This document shows, piece by piece, positions 34,482-43,360 of a DNA stretch of 64,000 bases (positions within the stretch are counted from its first letter, which is position 1; each line of letters begins with the position of its first letter). The stretch is from CAVZGO01 sp963774935 (GTDB taxonomy: Bacteria; Chloroflexota; Anaerolineae; Anaerolineales; UBA4823). The notes under the pieces were generated by a model, which was given only the letters and a program-made list of their open reading frames with translations, was not told the origin of the DNA and did not search any database. The stretch lies in NCBI GenBank assembly GCA_963774935.1, contig CAVZGO010000007.1, forward strand, positions 62,001 through 126,000, written 5' to 3'. The position numbers were made by a program, and so were the translations under genes.

Positions 34482-35450
34482 ATGTTTTCCACCTTGCGCG
34501 GGGTCTATGCTGCTGCTCTGACCCCACTAAGTAATGATTACAAAATCGACCTGGAAGCGCTGCCAACCTGGCTGGATTTCCTTGCCGCAAGGGGCTGCCA
34601 TGGAGTCTTGCTGTTCGGCACAACCGGCGAGGGACCTTCTTTCGCTCCATCTGAGCGTAAATCTGTCTTACAGTCTGCCGAGGCCTGGCGAAAAAGCCAT
34701 CCCGATTTCAAGGTTCTGGCTGGAACCGGCACCCCAAGTTTACAGGAAACTATCGAGCTGACCCAAACGGCATTTGAGACCGGAGTGGATGGCGTTGTTG
34801 TGCTGCCACCTTATTATTTCCGGAAGGTAAATGACGAAGGACTCTATCGCTGGTTCAGTGAGGTGCTGGTAAACGCCGTACCAGAAGGCAAGGCGTGTTT
34901 TGGCTATCACTTCCCATCTGTTTCGGGTGTACCACTTTCTTTGGAGCTGCTCACGCGCCTCAAAGAAGCCTTCCCCCAACGCCTGGCTGGGATCAAAGAT
35001 TCATCGGGGGATGCAGGTTATGCGCGCCAATTAGGCGCTCTTTTTGGCGATGATCTCGTGGTATTAACCGGCAACGACGCCTTGTTCAGCCTGGCGCTTG
35101 ATTCACATGCTGGCGGTTGTATCACCGCGATGGCTAATTTGTATTCCCCCGATTTACGTATAATTTGGGAGAATCACCAAAAGGGCGAACCCCAACAGAG
35201 CAAATTAATACAAGAGCGGCTGACAACCGCCCGTACAATTCTGGATCGATATTTACCTTTTCCACCCCTGCTCAAGGCACTGGTATCACGTCTGATGATG
35301 TTTCCCCGCTGGTCAGTTCGCCCACCGTTGCTCCCTCTGCGCCCTGAATTAGAGATGCAAGTTGAAATTGAGCTGCAAGACGCCCAAGTAGCGCCTCTCA
35401 GTATATTTGATCTGGCTGAGAATCACGTCGATGTGTCAAATCCAGGCTAA
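34482..35450 (+). CDS. DapA/NAL-family aldolase (dihydrodipicolinate synthase family)
   Basis: A 322-residue class I aldolase of the DapA family. The active site lysine is in L-A-G-I-K-D-S-S-G-D, the substrate-binding loop G-T-T-G-E-G-P-S follows residue 45, and the Tyr motif reads G-Y-H-F-P-S. Members include 4-hydroxy-tetrahydrodipicolinate synthase, N-acetylneuraminate lyase and 2-keto-3-deoxy sugar acid aldolases. The sequence does not decide between them, so no gene symbol is given. It is somewhat longer than DapA (about 290) at its C-terminus. The large surface-protein gene follows after 6 bases. Confidence 0.8.
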   Translation: MFSTLRGVYAAALTPLSNDYKIDLEALPTWLDFLAARGCHGVLLFGTTGEGPSFAPSERKSVLQSAEAWRKSHPDFKVLAGTGTPSLQETIELTQTAFETGVDGVVVLPPYYFRKVNDEGLYRWFSEVLVNAVPEGKACFGYHFPSVSGVPLSLELLTRLKEAFPQRLAGIKDSSGDAGYARQLGALFGDDLVVLTGNDALFSLALDSHAGGCITAMANLYSPDLRIIWENHQKGEPQQSKLIQERLTTARTILDRYLPFPPLLKALVSRLMMFPRWSVRPPLLPLRPELEMQVEIELQDAQVAPLSIFDLAENHVDVSNPG

Positions 35451-35456
35451 AGTCCA

Positions 35457-37811
35457 ATGTCACAACCTCCAGAGGAAACCAAACGCCTGCAATCATTGCT
35501 CACAAGCCTGATTATCCTCTCCGTTGTGATCCTGGCTATGATTCTGGCTATTGCCGCCTACCCTACCATTATCCGACCTGCCATTGCTCCTGCCACTCCG
35601 GTATTACCTACCTTAGCATCGAGCAGAACCCCAACCCCTATACCTTCCATTACCCAAACCCCTACCCAAACCGGTACTTTACGCCCCACATTCACTCCGA
35701 CAATCACGCTCACCCCGACAGAAACTTTACCACCAACCGGAACCCCCACACCGGCAGGGCCTGCAACGCTCACCCCTGCACGACCTGTACTCGGTGATCC
35801 GTACCGGTTGGCTGAATGGACTGCTGAACAGGCCGACTACGCAGCTCAACTGATGAACGACTACCCCAACACCCTTTCTGTAGCCGCACGCGGAGAGGAC
35901 AGTTCTGCTTTCTATAAAGCGTTCTCTTACTCAACCATTGCTCTACGAGAGGCACTCATACGCTTTCCTGACGAGCCATACACTACCCGGTGGGAGGCAC
36001 AACTGGCGTATAGCCTGGCGCGTATCAGCAGTCCGGATGCTGGTCAGGCTTATGCGGACCTGATTACGCGTGCGCTTAACCAGGAAGAAGCGAACCTCAA
36101 CAATCTCCCAGAGTGGTTTGTGACGACTGAGCCAAGACTGCGCTTGAACATGACCCCTCTACAAGTTCCTGAGGGATATACCGGCAGCTACCTCGTAGAG
36201 ATCCATGGTCCAGGCAGCGCATTCCTATGGCTGTTAGAAACCCCGAGCGGATATCAGGCTAAAGTCATCCAGAGTAATTTCGGTTTCACCGAAGGCGCTG
36301 ATATGCGTTCAATTGTCAGCGATCTGAACAGGGATGGGTTCGACGATGTCGCAATTTATAACCTGAAACCTTCGGATACCGAGCTCGAGAAACCGAACAT
36401 ATTTGATCTGTCGACCGGGGAGATCCAGGAATTAAGCTTCCAACCCTCCGGGCCTGCACTCGATCTGGGTATGGAATATCGCAATTATTGGCGGGTGATC
36501 CAGGATGCTGCTGGCAATAATCAGCTCCAGTTAGAGCTGAGCCTGTTCCCGGTCTGTCCCGTCACCTTGCAACGCTCGTACAACTGGGACGGAGAATATT
36601 TCGAAGCAGTCTCAGAACGCGTCAATTCGCAACCTGCAGCAGATACGCTCTCCACCTGCCAGTTCATCGTCGAACATGCCATCAACCTGTGGGGACCCTC
36701 CGCAGCCGTGCAAATCATGGAGCCCATCTTGCCCGTGTGGCCTCCAGAGACAGATGAAAACGGCAAAGAATTTCCTGCAGATGCCAAAGACGAGTGGCGA
36801 TACCGGCTTGGAATTTACCAGGCGTTGAGTGAAGATTATGATCGTGCTGTGGAGACGCTCAATGATCTTGTTTCTCACCCGACGATACCAACGAGCCAGT
36901 GGGTTAAACCCGCTAATGAATTCCTCCAGGCTTATCAAAAACCTGAACAGATTTACACAGCCTGTCTCCAATCTTCGATGTGTGATCCAAATCTGGCGCT
37001 GGGCAGCCTGCTTAACAAAATCCTGCCACCAGCACAGGATCCCGTTGAGTTCATGTGGCAATCCGGTGCTGCATTAAATTCGAACGGATATTTCGATTTC
37101 GACAATGATGGGCAATCGGAACGATGGTTTACGATCCAACATCGTCCATTAGAGCGGCTGAATTTATGGATATTAGCCAGCACCACCGAGGGGCTGAACG
37201 CCCTACACGTTGGTGCCCTTGAAGGAGGGCAGGTCAATCCTCAATATTTGGATGACAGTGAAACCTCGCCCCTGGTGTGGATTGAGGAAGGAACCTATTT
37301 CCACATGCAGCGTGACCCGCAGACGAGCACGCCTTATCTGGTATTCGCCTCACCTCGACTGACCTTTCCTGATCGTTTCAAAGAAGGAATGAATGCAGTG
37401 AGGGAGACATTATTAATTAAAGGTGATGCAACAGAAGCATTAAGATTGTTGGAAGAGCTCAAACTCTCGCCAGGGCTGCTTTGTAAAGCCACGTGGAGCT
37501 GCGATGAATACTATTACCTTTTGGGATTAGCCAATGAAATATCAGGAAATGATCGAGCAGCCATAGATGCTTATCTGCGCCTGTGGTGGGATTATTCTAA
37601 AAGCCCATTCACCATCCTGGCGCGCTTAAAATTAATCGGTACAATGATTCCACCAACCGCAACAGCTTCGACAACGCCAACGGTCACTCCAACAGGTTTC
37701 TTCGCTACAACGCCCGCCCCAACACAACCATACCCGATCACCACACCCACCGGATTCAACCCGTATCCTTACCCATACCCTACGGAGACTCCGTACAACC
37801 CATATCCGTAG
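35457..37811 (+). CDS. Large membrane-anchored surface protein with Thr/Pro linkers
   Basis: A 784-residue protein with one N-terminal transmembrane helix (about residues 15-37), then a Thr/Pro-rich linker (about 48-115) with many T-P-T repeats. The following 600 residues have a helical, tetratricopeptide-like region (R-W-E-A-Q-L-A-Y-S-L-A-R and later Y-Q-A-L-S-E-D-Y-D-R-A-V-E-T-L) and two Asp-rich calcium-binding-like loops, D-L-N-R-D-G-F-D-D and D-F-D-N-D-G-Q-S-E, as in FG-GAP/VCBS repeats. The tail is low complexity and Tyr/Pro rich (Y-P-Y-P-Y-P). It is probably a large exposed protein; no enzymatic motif was found. It follows the aldolase gene by 6 bases. Confidence 0.6.
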   Translation: MSQPPEETKRLQSLLTSLIILSVVILAMILAIAAYPTIIRPAIAPATPVLPTLASSRTPTPIPSITQTPTQTGTLRPTFTPTITLTPTETLPPTGTPTPAGPATLTPARPVLGDPYRLAEWTAEQADYAAQLMNDYPNTLSVAARGEDSSAFYKAFSYSTIALREALIRFPDEPYTTRWEAQLAYSLARISSPDAGQAYADLITRALNQEEANLNNLPEWFVTTEPRLRLNMTPLQVPEGYTGSYLVEIHGPGSAFLWLLETPSGYQAKVIQSNFGFTEGADMRSIVSDLNRDGFDDVAIYNLKPSDTELEKPNIFDLSTGEIQELSFQPSGPALDLGMEYRNYWRVIQDAAGNNQLQLELSLFPVCPVTLQRSYNWDGEYFEAVSERVNSQPAADTLSTCQFIVEHAINLWGPSAAVQIMEPILPVWPPETDENGKEFPADAKDEWRYRLGIYQALSEDYDRAVETLNDLVSHPTIPTSQWVKPANEFLQAYQKPEQIYTACLQSSMCDPNLALGSLLNKILPPAQDPVEFMWQSGAALNSNGYFDFDNDGQSERWFTIQHRPLERLNLWILASTTEGLNALHVGALEGGQVNPQYLDDSETSPLVWIEEGTYFHMQRDPQTSTPYLVFASPRLTFPDRFKEGMNAVRETLLIKGDATEALRLLEELKLSPGLLCKATWSCDEYYYLLGLANEISGNDRAAIDAYLRLWWDYSKSPFTILARLKLIGTMIPPTATASTTPTVTPTGFFATTPAPTQPYPITTPTGFNPYPYPYPTETPYNPYP

Positions 37812-37829
37812 ATTGGTGATTGATGCTTC

Positions 37830-38681
37830 ATGACTGATACCATCACAACACTTCCCCGCGCTGTTTGGCGACTGATCATTTCCCCGCCCGCCCGAGGTTC
37901 CTGGAATATGGCGCTGGATGAGGCTCTCCTGGAAGCGACTGCTGAGAGCCGGAGCCTGCCAACACTGAGATTGTATAGCTGGCAGCCCGCCTGTCTTTCG
38001 TTGGGGCATGCCCAGCCCTTCAGTGATGTTGATATGCAAGCCCTGGCAGCACATGGCTGGGATCTCGTTCGGCGCCCAACCGGAGGCCGCGCAATTTTAC
38101 ACACGGATGAGCTGACCTACGCTGTTACAGGTCCACAAGATGAACCACGCCTGTCCGGTAGTGTGCTGGAAAGCTACCGGGCACTTTCTTCAGCCCTACT
38201 GCAGGCGTTATTTACCCTTGGCATCCCTGCTCAGGCTTTCCCAAAGCACGAAGGTGATAAGAGCCCATCCGACGGGAATCTGAATCCGGTATGTTTTGAA
38301 GTACCATCGAACTATGAGATCACCTGGTCGGGGAAAAAACTCATTGGCAGCGCACAGGCACGCCGAAAAGGAGGTGTGCTCCAGCATGGATCTCTGCCAC
38401 TGTTCGGGGATTTAAAACGCATCACCCAGGTCCTGGTTTTCGAAGATGAAGAAGCCCGGAAAATAGCTGGAAGCCGCCTGGTTGAACGTGCGGTCACTGC
38501 TGAGCAAGCAACCGGTAAAGCTCCCAGCTGGCAAGATACCACCCAGGCATTTATCAGTGCATTTGAGGAAACTTTGAATTTGCAATTAGACCAACAGGAG
38601 CCCATTGAAGCAGAAATTCAAAGAGCCAGGGAGCTGGAGAACGAGAAATACGCTCACCCTTCCTGGACAAAGCGAATTTAA
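37830..38681 (+). CDS. Lipoate-protein ligase A/octanoyltransferase family protein
   Basis: A 283-residue protein with the biotin/lipoate-ligase fold. It has the N-terminal N-M-A-L-D-E-A-L-L-E motif, R-R-P-T-G-G-R-A-I-L-H (about residues 80-90) and the lysine block K-K-L-I-G-S-A-Q-A-R-R-K-G-G-V-L-Q-H-G. It transfers lipoyl or octanoyl groups to E2 or GcvH lipoyl domains; LplA and LipM cannot be separated here. The DUF503 gene follows. Confidence 0.85.
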   Translation: MTDTITTLPRAVWRLIISPPARGSWNMALDEALLEATAESRSLPTLRLYSWQPACLSLGHAQPFSDVDMQALAAHGWDLVRRPTGGRAILHTDELTYAVTGPQDEPRLSGSVLESYRALSSALLQALFTLGIPAQAFPKHEGDKSPSDGNLNPVCFEVPSNYEITWSGKKLIGSAQARRKGGVLQHGSLPLFGDLKRITQVLVFEDEEARKIAGSRLVERAVTAEQATGKAPSWQDTTQAFISAFEETLNLQLDQQEPIEAEIQRARELENEKYAHPSWTKRI

Positions 38682-38698
38682 GCTCGCAGAAACTGACC

Positions 38699-38983
38699 AT
38701 GTCTATTGGCATTCTAACTCTCGACCTCCATCTGCCTGGCTGCACATCACTCAAAGAAAAACGCAGCCGGTTATCCCCACTCATCGCCAGGCTTAGACGG
38801 GAATTTAACATCTCGGTTGCGGAGGTCGACCGGCTTGACGCCTGGCAGGAGGCGGTTATTGTCTGTGCTCTGGTGAGCAATAGCCCTGCACACACTCAAC
38901 GATCATTACAGGCAATCATTGATTGGATTGAAAAAAACTGGCCAGATATCGATTTAACCAACGATCAACTAGAAATTCTATAA
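38699..38983 (+). CDS. DUF503 family protein (YlxP-like)
   Basis: A 94-residue protein with the family's conserved opening block (L-K-E-K-R, then an Arg-rich helix) and W-Q-E-A-V-I-V-C-A in the middle. DUF503 proteins are ferredoxin-like small proteins, often near ribosome biogenesis genes; YlxP is a possible RNA-binding relative. No precise function is known. It lies 17 bases after the lipoate ligase gene. Confidence 0.85.
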   Translation: MSIGILTLDLHLPGCTSLKEKRSRLSPLIARLRREFNISVAEVDRLDAWQEAVIVCALVSNSPAHTQRSLQAIIDWIEKNWPDIDLTNDQLEIL

Positions 38984-38996
38984 AAGGATTAAAATC

Positions 38997-39788
38997 ATGG
39001 ACTTAAAACTGAAAGATTTACGTGTACTGGTAACCGGCGCGAGCCGGGGTTTGGGTTATGCCACTGCCCGTGGACTGGCATTGGAAGGCGCTCGGGTAGC
39101 CATCAACAGCCGCGATGCCGACAAGCTCCAACTGGCTGCGCAGAAGATGGAGAGCGAAACAGGAGCAGCTGTGCTAGCTCTTGCTGGAGACATCTCCGAT
39201 GCGGCAGTTCCTGAGCAGCTGGTCAACCAGGCAGTTGAGGCGTTCGGTGGGCTTGACTTACTGGTAACGAACGCGGGTGGTCCGCCTTCGGGGAAATTTG
39301 ACAGCTTTGATGACAACATATGGCAAAAGGCAGTCGAGCTGAGCCTGATGAGCCATGTCCGGTTGATCCGCGCCGCACTACCTGCACTCCGCCAATCAAC
39401 GCATGCCAGTGTCCTGACCATCACTTCCTACTCGGTCAAGCAACCCATCCCCAACCTGGTGTTATCCAACAGCATCCGGGCAGCAACCGTCGGTCTGACG
39501 AAATCGCTGGCTCTCGAATTAGGCGCGGAGGGCATCCGATTCAACTCTATCCTTCCTGCCTGGACAGAAACGGAACGCGTTTATGACCTGATGGCTTATC
39601 GCGCCAAGGTCAACGGGACAAAGGTTGAGGATGAGATTCGAAACCAATCCAAAGACAGTGTCATGGGTCGCATGGGCACTCCGGAGGAGTTTGCTAATGC
39701 AGCGGTTTTCCTGCTCTCTCCAGCAGCATCGTATATCACCGGTGTCATGCTTACTGTAGACGGCGGCATGTACAAAGGCACATTGTGA
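38997..39788 (+). CDS. SDR-family oxidoreductase without the usual Tyr-x3-Lys
   Basis: A 263-residue Rossmann protein. The cofactor loop T-G-A-S-R-G-L-G is at about residues 13-20 and N-A-G-G at 91-94. In classical SDRs the catalytic Tyr and Lys lie in Y-x3-K after a Ser; here that position reads L-V-L-S-N-S-I-R-A-A, so both are replaced (Asn/Ser and Arg). The Ser of T-I-T-S-Y is kept. This variant also occurs in other FabG-like proteins. It is annotated as 3-oxoacyl-ACP reductase-like in family terms, but activity is uncertain. It is 13 bases after DUF503 and 15 bases before yjjX. Confidence 0.75.
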   Translation: MDLKLKDLRVLVTGASRGLGYATARGLALEGARVAINSRDADKLQLAAQKMESETGAAVLALAGDISDAAVPEQLVNQAVEAFGGLDLLVTNAGGPPSGKFDSFDDNIWQKAVELSLMSHVRLIRAALPALRQSTHASVLTITSYSVKQPIPNLVLSNSIRAATVGLTKSLALELGAEGIRFNSILPAWTETERVYDLMAYRAKVNGTKVEDEIRNQSKDSVMGRMGTPEEFANAAVFLLSPAASYITGVMLTVDGGMYKGTL

Positions 39789-39803
39789 GACAAAAAGAAA
39801 CCA

Positions 39804-40358
39804 ATGGCTAGAGTTCTCATTGTTGCATCGAAGAATCCTGTCAAAGTTGAGGCTACGCGTCTGGGCTTTCAGCAGATGTTTCCCGATATGGCTCTGGAGG
39901 TAAAAACTGTCTCCGTTCCGTCAGGGGTAAAAGATCAACCCAACAGCAGCGAGGAAACTCTTCAGGGGGCTCTTAACCGGGCACGTGCCGCAGCCCGCCT
40001 GATGCCAGAGGGTGATTATTGGATTGGAATTGAAGGCGGCATAGAGGATCTAGGGCATGAAATGGCAGCCTTCGCCTGGGTGGTTATTTACACCCACGAG
40101 CTGACTGGTAAAGGTCGCACAGGCACCTTTTTCTTGCCGCCAGAAATTGTGACCCTTATTCGCCAGGGCAAGGAATTGGGCGAGGCAGATGATATCGTTT
40201 TTCAAACCAATAATTCCAAGCAGGCTAACGGCGCAATCGGTATACTAACCGGCAACGTCATTGACCGTACCAGCCTCTACCAGCATGCAGTGATCCTGGC
40301 TCTGGCGCCTTTTAAGAATAGACGGCTCTATTTGCCAGGTTCACTGCAGGCGGAGTAG
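39804..40358 (+). CDS. yjjX: Inosine/xanthosine triphosphatase (DUF84)
   Basis: A 184-residue NTPase of the YjjX family that hydrolyses ITP and XTP and keeps damaged purine nucleotides out of nucleic acids. The start has V-A-S-K-N-P-V-K-V-E-A-T, the substrate loop, and W-I-G-I-E-G-G-I-E lies near residues 73-81. It converges with rsfS, overlapping by 18 bases. Confidence 0.85.
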   Translation: MARVLIVASKNPVKVEATRLGFQQMFPDMALEVKTVSVPSGVKDQPNSSEETLQGALNRARAAARLMPEGDYWIGIEGGIEDLGHEMAAFAWVVIYTHELTGKGRTGTFFLPPEIVTLIRQGKELGEADDIVFQTNNSKQANGAIGILTGNVIDRTSLYQHAVILALAPFKNRRLYLPGSLQAE

Positions 40359-40676
40359 AACTTTCGCCCGACCCCACAATTCTTCTAGACGGTAATAACT
40401 TCTGCGGTCCGGAGAGAAAAGGTGGACGATTACGTCCCCTAGATCAATTAATAGCCAACCTTCCTGAGGTTTTCCTTCAAGGCGGGCTCGTACCGAATAA
40501 CTTTTCTTGACCTTCTCTACCACGCCGTCGGCTAGCGCCTGAAGCATGCGGTCGCTGGTGCCAGAACAAACTACAAAATAATCTGCGAAATCGGCTAACT
40601 CGTGGACATCCATTAGCACGATATCTTCCCCCTTTTTATCTTCCAAAGCATCAACTACTGTACGAGCAATATTCAA
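40341..40676 (-). CDS. rsfS: Ribosomal silencing factor
   Basis: A 111-residue protein of the RsfS/Iojap family that binds L14 and blocks subunit joining in starved cells. Signature blocks are V-D-A-L-E-D-K-K-G-E-D-I-V, the F-A-D-Y-F-V-V-C-S-G-T-S motif and G-W-L-L-I-D-L-G-D-V-I-V-H-L-F. The start codon is TTG 40676. It is followed on the minus strand side by thpR upstream. Confidence 0.92.
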   Translation of the reverse strand: MNIARTVVDALEDKKGEDIVLMDVHELADFADYFVVCSGTSDRMLQALADGVVEKVKKSYSVRARLEGKPQEGWLLIDLGDVIVHLFSPDRRSYYRLEELWGRAKVLLRLQ

Positions 40677-40720
40677 AGTCTCCAGATTTCACCTCTCACA
40701 GGATAAGTTTAGAAGTCCCA

Positions 40721-41302
40721 CTACCCACGTAGTGGGGCAGAATAAAGACAATGATAAATAGCGCCATCAGGATTGAGGTCGCTGCGATAAAAATGAACTG
40801 CTTGAGGCCGCGTGACGCCTAAAGTATTAACCTTCGTTATCTGGAGCGCTTCGCCGATGCGGTGAGTCTCATTGGGTGTAGCATTTCGCGAGACCCTACC
40901 CAGGGTGAGGTGAGGTGAAAAGCCTCGCTCTTCACTTTGGTAGCCCAAGCGGGCGGTCTCAGTATCAATATTATGCTGCAGGGCAGTCAACTCCGCCGGA
41001 GCCTGAACACCAACCCAAATTACCCTCGGCCGGTTGAGGTTTGGGAAAGCGCCCAATCCAGCTACGAAAACCTCAAAAGTGGGGTGCTTGATCGCCTCGT
41101 TTTCTAAAATTTTATATAAAACGGGCAGATTTGCCTCAGAGACATCGCCCAAAAATTTGAGTGTCAGGTGGATATTTTTCGCTTGCACCCATCGAACTGG
41201 TACACCGTCCAGGGATTGCTTCAACTGCCTGATTATCGTATCCAGGCGGTGTAAAACCTCCTGCTCCAAATCCAGGGCGATAAAGGCACGAATTACACCC
41301 AT
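40721..41302 (-). CDS. thpR: RNA 2',3'-cyclic phosphodiesterase
   Basis: A 193-residue LigT-type 2H phosphoesterase with both histidine motifs: H-L-T-L-K-F-L-G at about residues 45-52 and H-L-T-L-G-R-V-S near 131. It opens 2',3'-cyclic phosphates on RNA to 2'-phosphates; its physiological role is unclear. It sits 44 bases ahead of rsfS on the same strand. Confidence 0.9.
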   Translation of the reverse strand: MGVIRAFIALDLEQEVLHRLDTIIRQLKQSLDGVPVRWVQAKNIHLTLKFLGDVSEANLPVLYKILENEAIKHPTFEVFVAGLGAFPNLNRPRVIWVGVQAPAELTALQHNIDTETARLGYQSEERGFSPHLTLGRVSRNATPNETHRIGEALQITKVNTLGVTRPQAVHFYRSDLNPDGAIYHCLYSAPLRG

Positions 41303-41381
41303 TTAAATGAACTCCATACCCAATTTGCCATTCTAATCAAAATAGCATAAGTAGGGAAAACTAGCAAGAGGCAAAATGAGA

Positions 41382-41993
41382 TCACTCAATCCCCAATTTG
41401 GGTAACTGGCGGCGATAATCCTCCGGCGTATCGATGTCCGACAGAACTGAGGGTGTATCAACCGGTAAATACCTGATCTGGCGGGCATGAATACTGAGAA
41501 AATCGCGCAAAGTCGAAGGGGATTTCAGCTGCAAGATAATCGACCAAAGACACCGGTCGATTAACCAAGGATGGCCTCGCCGCATCTGGTAGCTGGGAAC
41601 AATTATCTCAGGGTGCTCTGACCGGTAAACGGACAAAATCTGCTGGACTACACCTACTTCAATCGCCGGCTGATCACCCAGCACCACCAGTACGGCAGAG
41701 ATGTTTTCACCGAGTGAAGCCAGACCTGTCTGAAAGGATTCCAACATCTCACCTGTGTTGAAGTTGGGGTTGAGAACTATCCTGACCGGAATGTCTCTCA
41801 GGCTGTGTTCCACTAGCTCACTGGCTCCCCCCGTTACGACCACTATTTGTGCCAGTTGCGCCTGGAGAAGGACATCCACCACCTGACCGATCACGGTGGT
41901 TTCATGCCAGGGCATCACAAGCTTGGGCTGTCCCATCCTGCGAGACATTCCCGCAGCCAGAACTACTGCACCAACACCAAGTTGCTCGCTCAT
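41382..41993 (-). CDS. mocA: MocA-like nucleotidyltransferase (molybdenum cofactor cytidylyltransferase family)
   Basis: A 203-residue nucleotidyltransferase with the family start V-L-A-A-G-M-S-R-R-M-G-Q-P-K and the second block V-L-V-V-L-G-D-Q-P-A. MocA relatives transfer CMP or GMP to the molybdopterin cofactor. The gene overlaps the previous yqeC-MocA fusion by 4 bases, so both nucleotidyltransferase copies are translated together. Likely matures the xanthine dehydrogenase-like enzyme encoded at 54.8-61.5 kb; that link is inference. Confidence 0.75.
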   Translation of the reverse strand: MSEQLGVGAVVLAAGMSRRMGQPKLVMPWHETTVIGQVVDVLLQAQLAQIVVVTGGASELVEHSLRDIPVRIVLNPNFNTGEMLESFQTGLASLGENISAVLVVLGDQPAIEVGVVQQILSVYRSEHPEIIVPSYQMRRGHPWLIDRCLWSIILQLKSPSTLRDFLSIHARQIRYLPVDTPSVLSDIDTPEDYRRQLPKLGIE

Positions 41994-43360
41994 GCGACCG
42001 GAAGCTCCAGCAGAGCCTGGTAATCTTCAGGCTGATCGATATCTAATAACAGGCTTGCATCATGCCAGGGCAGCCAGGTAACTGGAAACCGCGAGAACAC
42101 AGCGCGCCCCCCCATATCACCCTCAACTTTTGATAACGCGGGAAACGTATTTCGGTCAAACAAAACCGGATTACAGCGCTGACCATCTACGATCGGAGCG
42201 ATAATCGGAGCCAATGTCCGGCTATGATAGGCTGCCAATTCTCGCACCAGGTCCGCTGGCACTTGAGGTTGGTCTGCGAGCATGAAAACCACCGCCCCTG
42301 CATCTGGCGGTAATGCCGACAAACCTGCAAGCATAGATGTACTCTGCCCAGCCTGCCAGTTTGGATTATGCACCAGCAGCACAGGAAGATCATTGAGAAC
42401 ATTATTCACTCTATCTCCGTATGCACCTGTGACCACAAAAACTGGAGATAATCCTGCCTGTAGAGCTGCCTGAGCAGCATGCCTGACCAGCGGTTCACCC
42501 TTCCAGAGCAGCAGCTGCTTGGGTTCACCCAGACGCGAAGCACCACCGGCTGCCAGCACCACTCCAGCGACCGGTTCAAATACTGCGTGAACTCCCTGGG
42601 GAACCGGGTCATCCGAAGACTCCGGAGACGTCAAGGCAGCCACAAGCACAGACGAATACTCCCCGAGCAGGCTGCGAGCAAGCTGCCCGCCCTGCGATTG
42701 GAGCATTGGATTGTCCGCCTGGTTTAGCAGCGCCACCCGACGCGCGGCACGGGGGATGCCTTTCAATCCGCCCTCAGGATGTGCCAGAACACGCTGCAAC
42801 GCCTGCGGGGAAATAAGGTCACCTTGCTGCAGACCACTCAAAAGAGCAAAAGCTTCGGGCCGGTGCACCCAGCCCGACTCTAATGGCTGGTTGAGCCCGG
42901 ATAGTCCTGCCACAACAACCACCTGTTCAATCCAATCCGGCAGGACAGGTTCGTGTGGCGCGGGAGCTTTCAACGGTAAACGACGAGAACCATCTGCTTC
43001 GATCAGCAAGGGCAGTTGCTTTTCTTGTGCGAGATTTTTGAGGATTTCCAGCGTCGGTAAATCTAAACCGGCAACCCGTCCATCGTCTCCTGCTGATCCA
43101 GTTAACAGCACAACACCGGCCGGCAAATCAATCCCAATTTTCTCTATATCACCCAGGTTTTTAACCACTTTGGAATGATCTGCCAGGCTCGTCTGCTCAC
43201 TCGCCAGGTGCGTCGTCGTGCTGACTAAAACGGTTTGCCCCATCGCTTCAAGAGATAATAACTCTCGCGCAAGCTGGAACAAAGCGGTTGTCTTCCCACC
43301 TGATCCAACCAGCGCCAGTCTCGGCGACGATCCAAGACGTAAGGCATCAGTTAGCCGCAT
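41990..43360 (-). CDS. YqeC fused to a MocA-like nucleotidyltransferase
   Basis: A 456-residue two-part protein. The N-terminal half (about 1-250) matches the YqeC family, a putative selenium-cofactor accessory of molybdenum hydroxylases: nucleotide loop G-S-G-G-K-T-T at 19-25 and E-A-D-G-S-R-R-L-P-L-K-A-P at 121-133. The C-terminal half (about 264-456) is a MocA-like transferase with V-L-A-A-G-G-A-S-R-L-G-E-P-K. In many genomes the parts are separate genes. The gene overlaps yqeB by 14 bases and mocA by 4 bases. Confidence 0.85.
   Translation of the reverse strand: MRLTDALRLGSSPRLALVGSGGKTTALFQLARELLSLEAMGQTVLVSTTTHLASEQTSLADHSKVVKNLGDIEKIGIDLPAGVVLLTGSAGDDGRVAGLDLPTLEILKNLAQEKQLPLLIEADGSRRLPLKAPAPHEPVLPDWIEQVVVVAGLSGLNQPLESGWVHRPEAFALLSGLQQGDLISPQALQRVLAHPEGGLKGIPRAARRVALLNQADNPMLQSQGGQLARSLLGEYSSVLVAALTSPESSDDPVPQGVHAVFEPVAGVVLAAGGASRLGEPKQLLLWKGEPLVRHAAQAALQAGLSPVFVVTGAYGDRVNNVLNDLPVLLVHNPNWQAGQSTSMLAGLSALPPDAGAVVFMLADQPQVPADLVRELAAYHSRTLAPIIAPIVDGQRCNPVLFDRNTFPALSKVEGDMGGRAVFSRFPVTWLPWHDASLLLDIDQPEDYQALLELPVA

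Noticed and set aside
35697..35790. Thr/Pro repeats as a possible CRISPR or tandem DNA repeat
   Set aside because: The repetition is at protein level (T-P-T) with variable codons, without regular spacers.
37760..37811. Short CCNTAYCC repeats
   Set aside because: They encode the Tyr/Pro tail of the surface protein.
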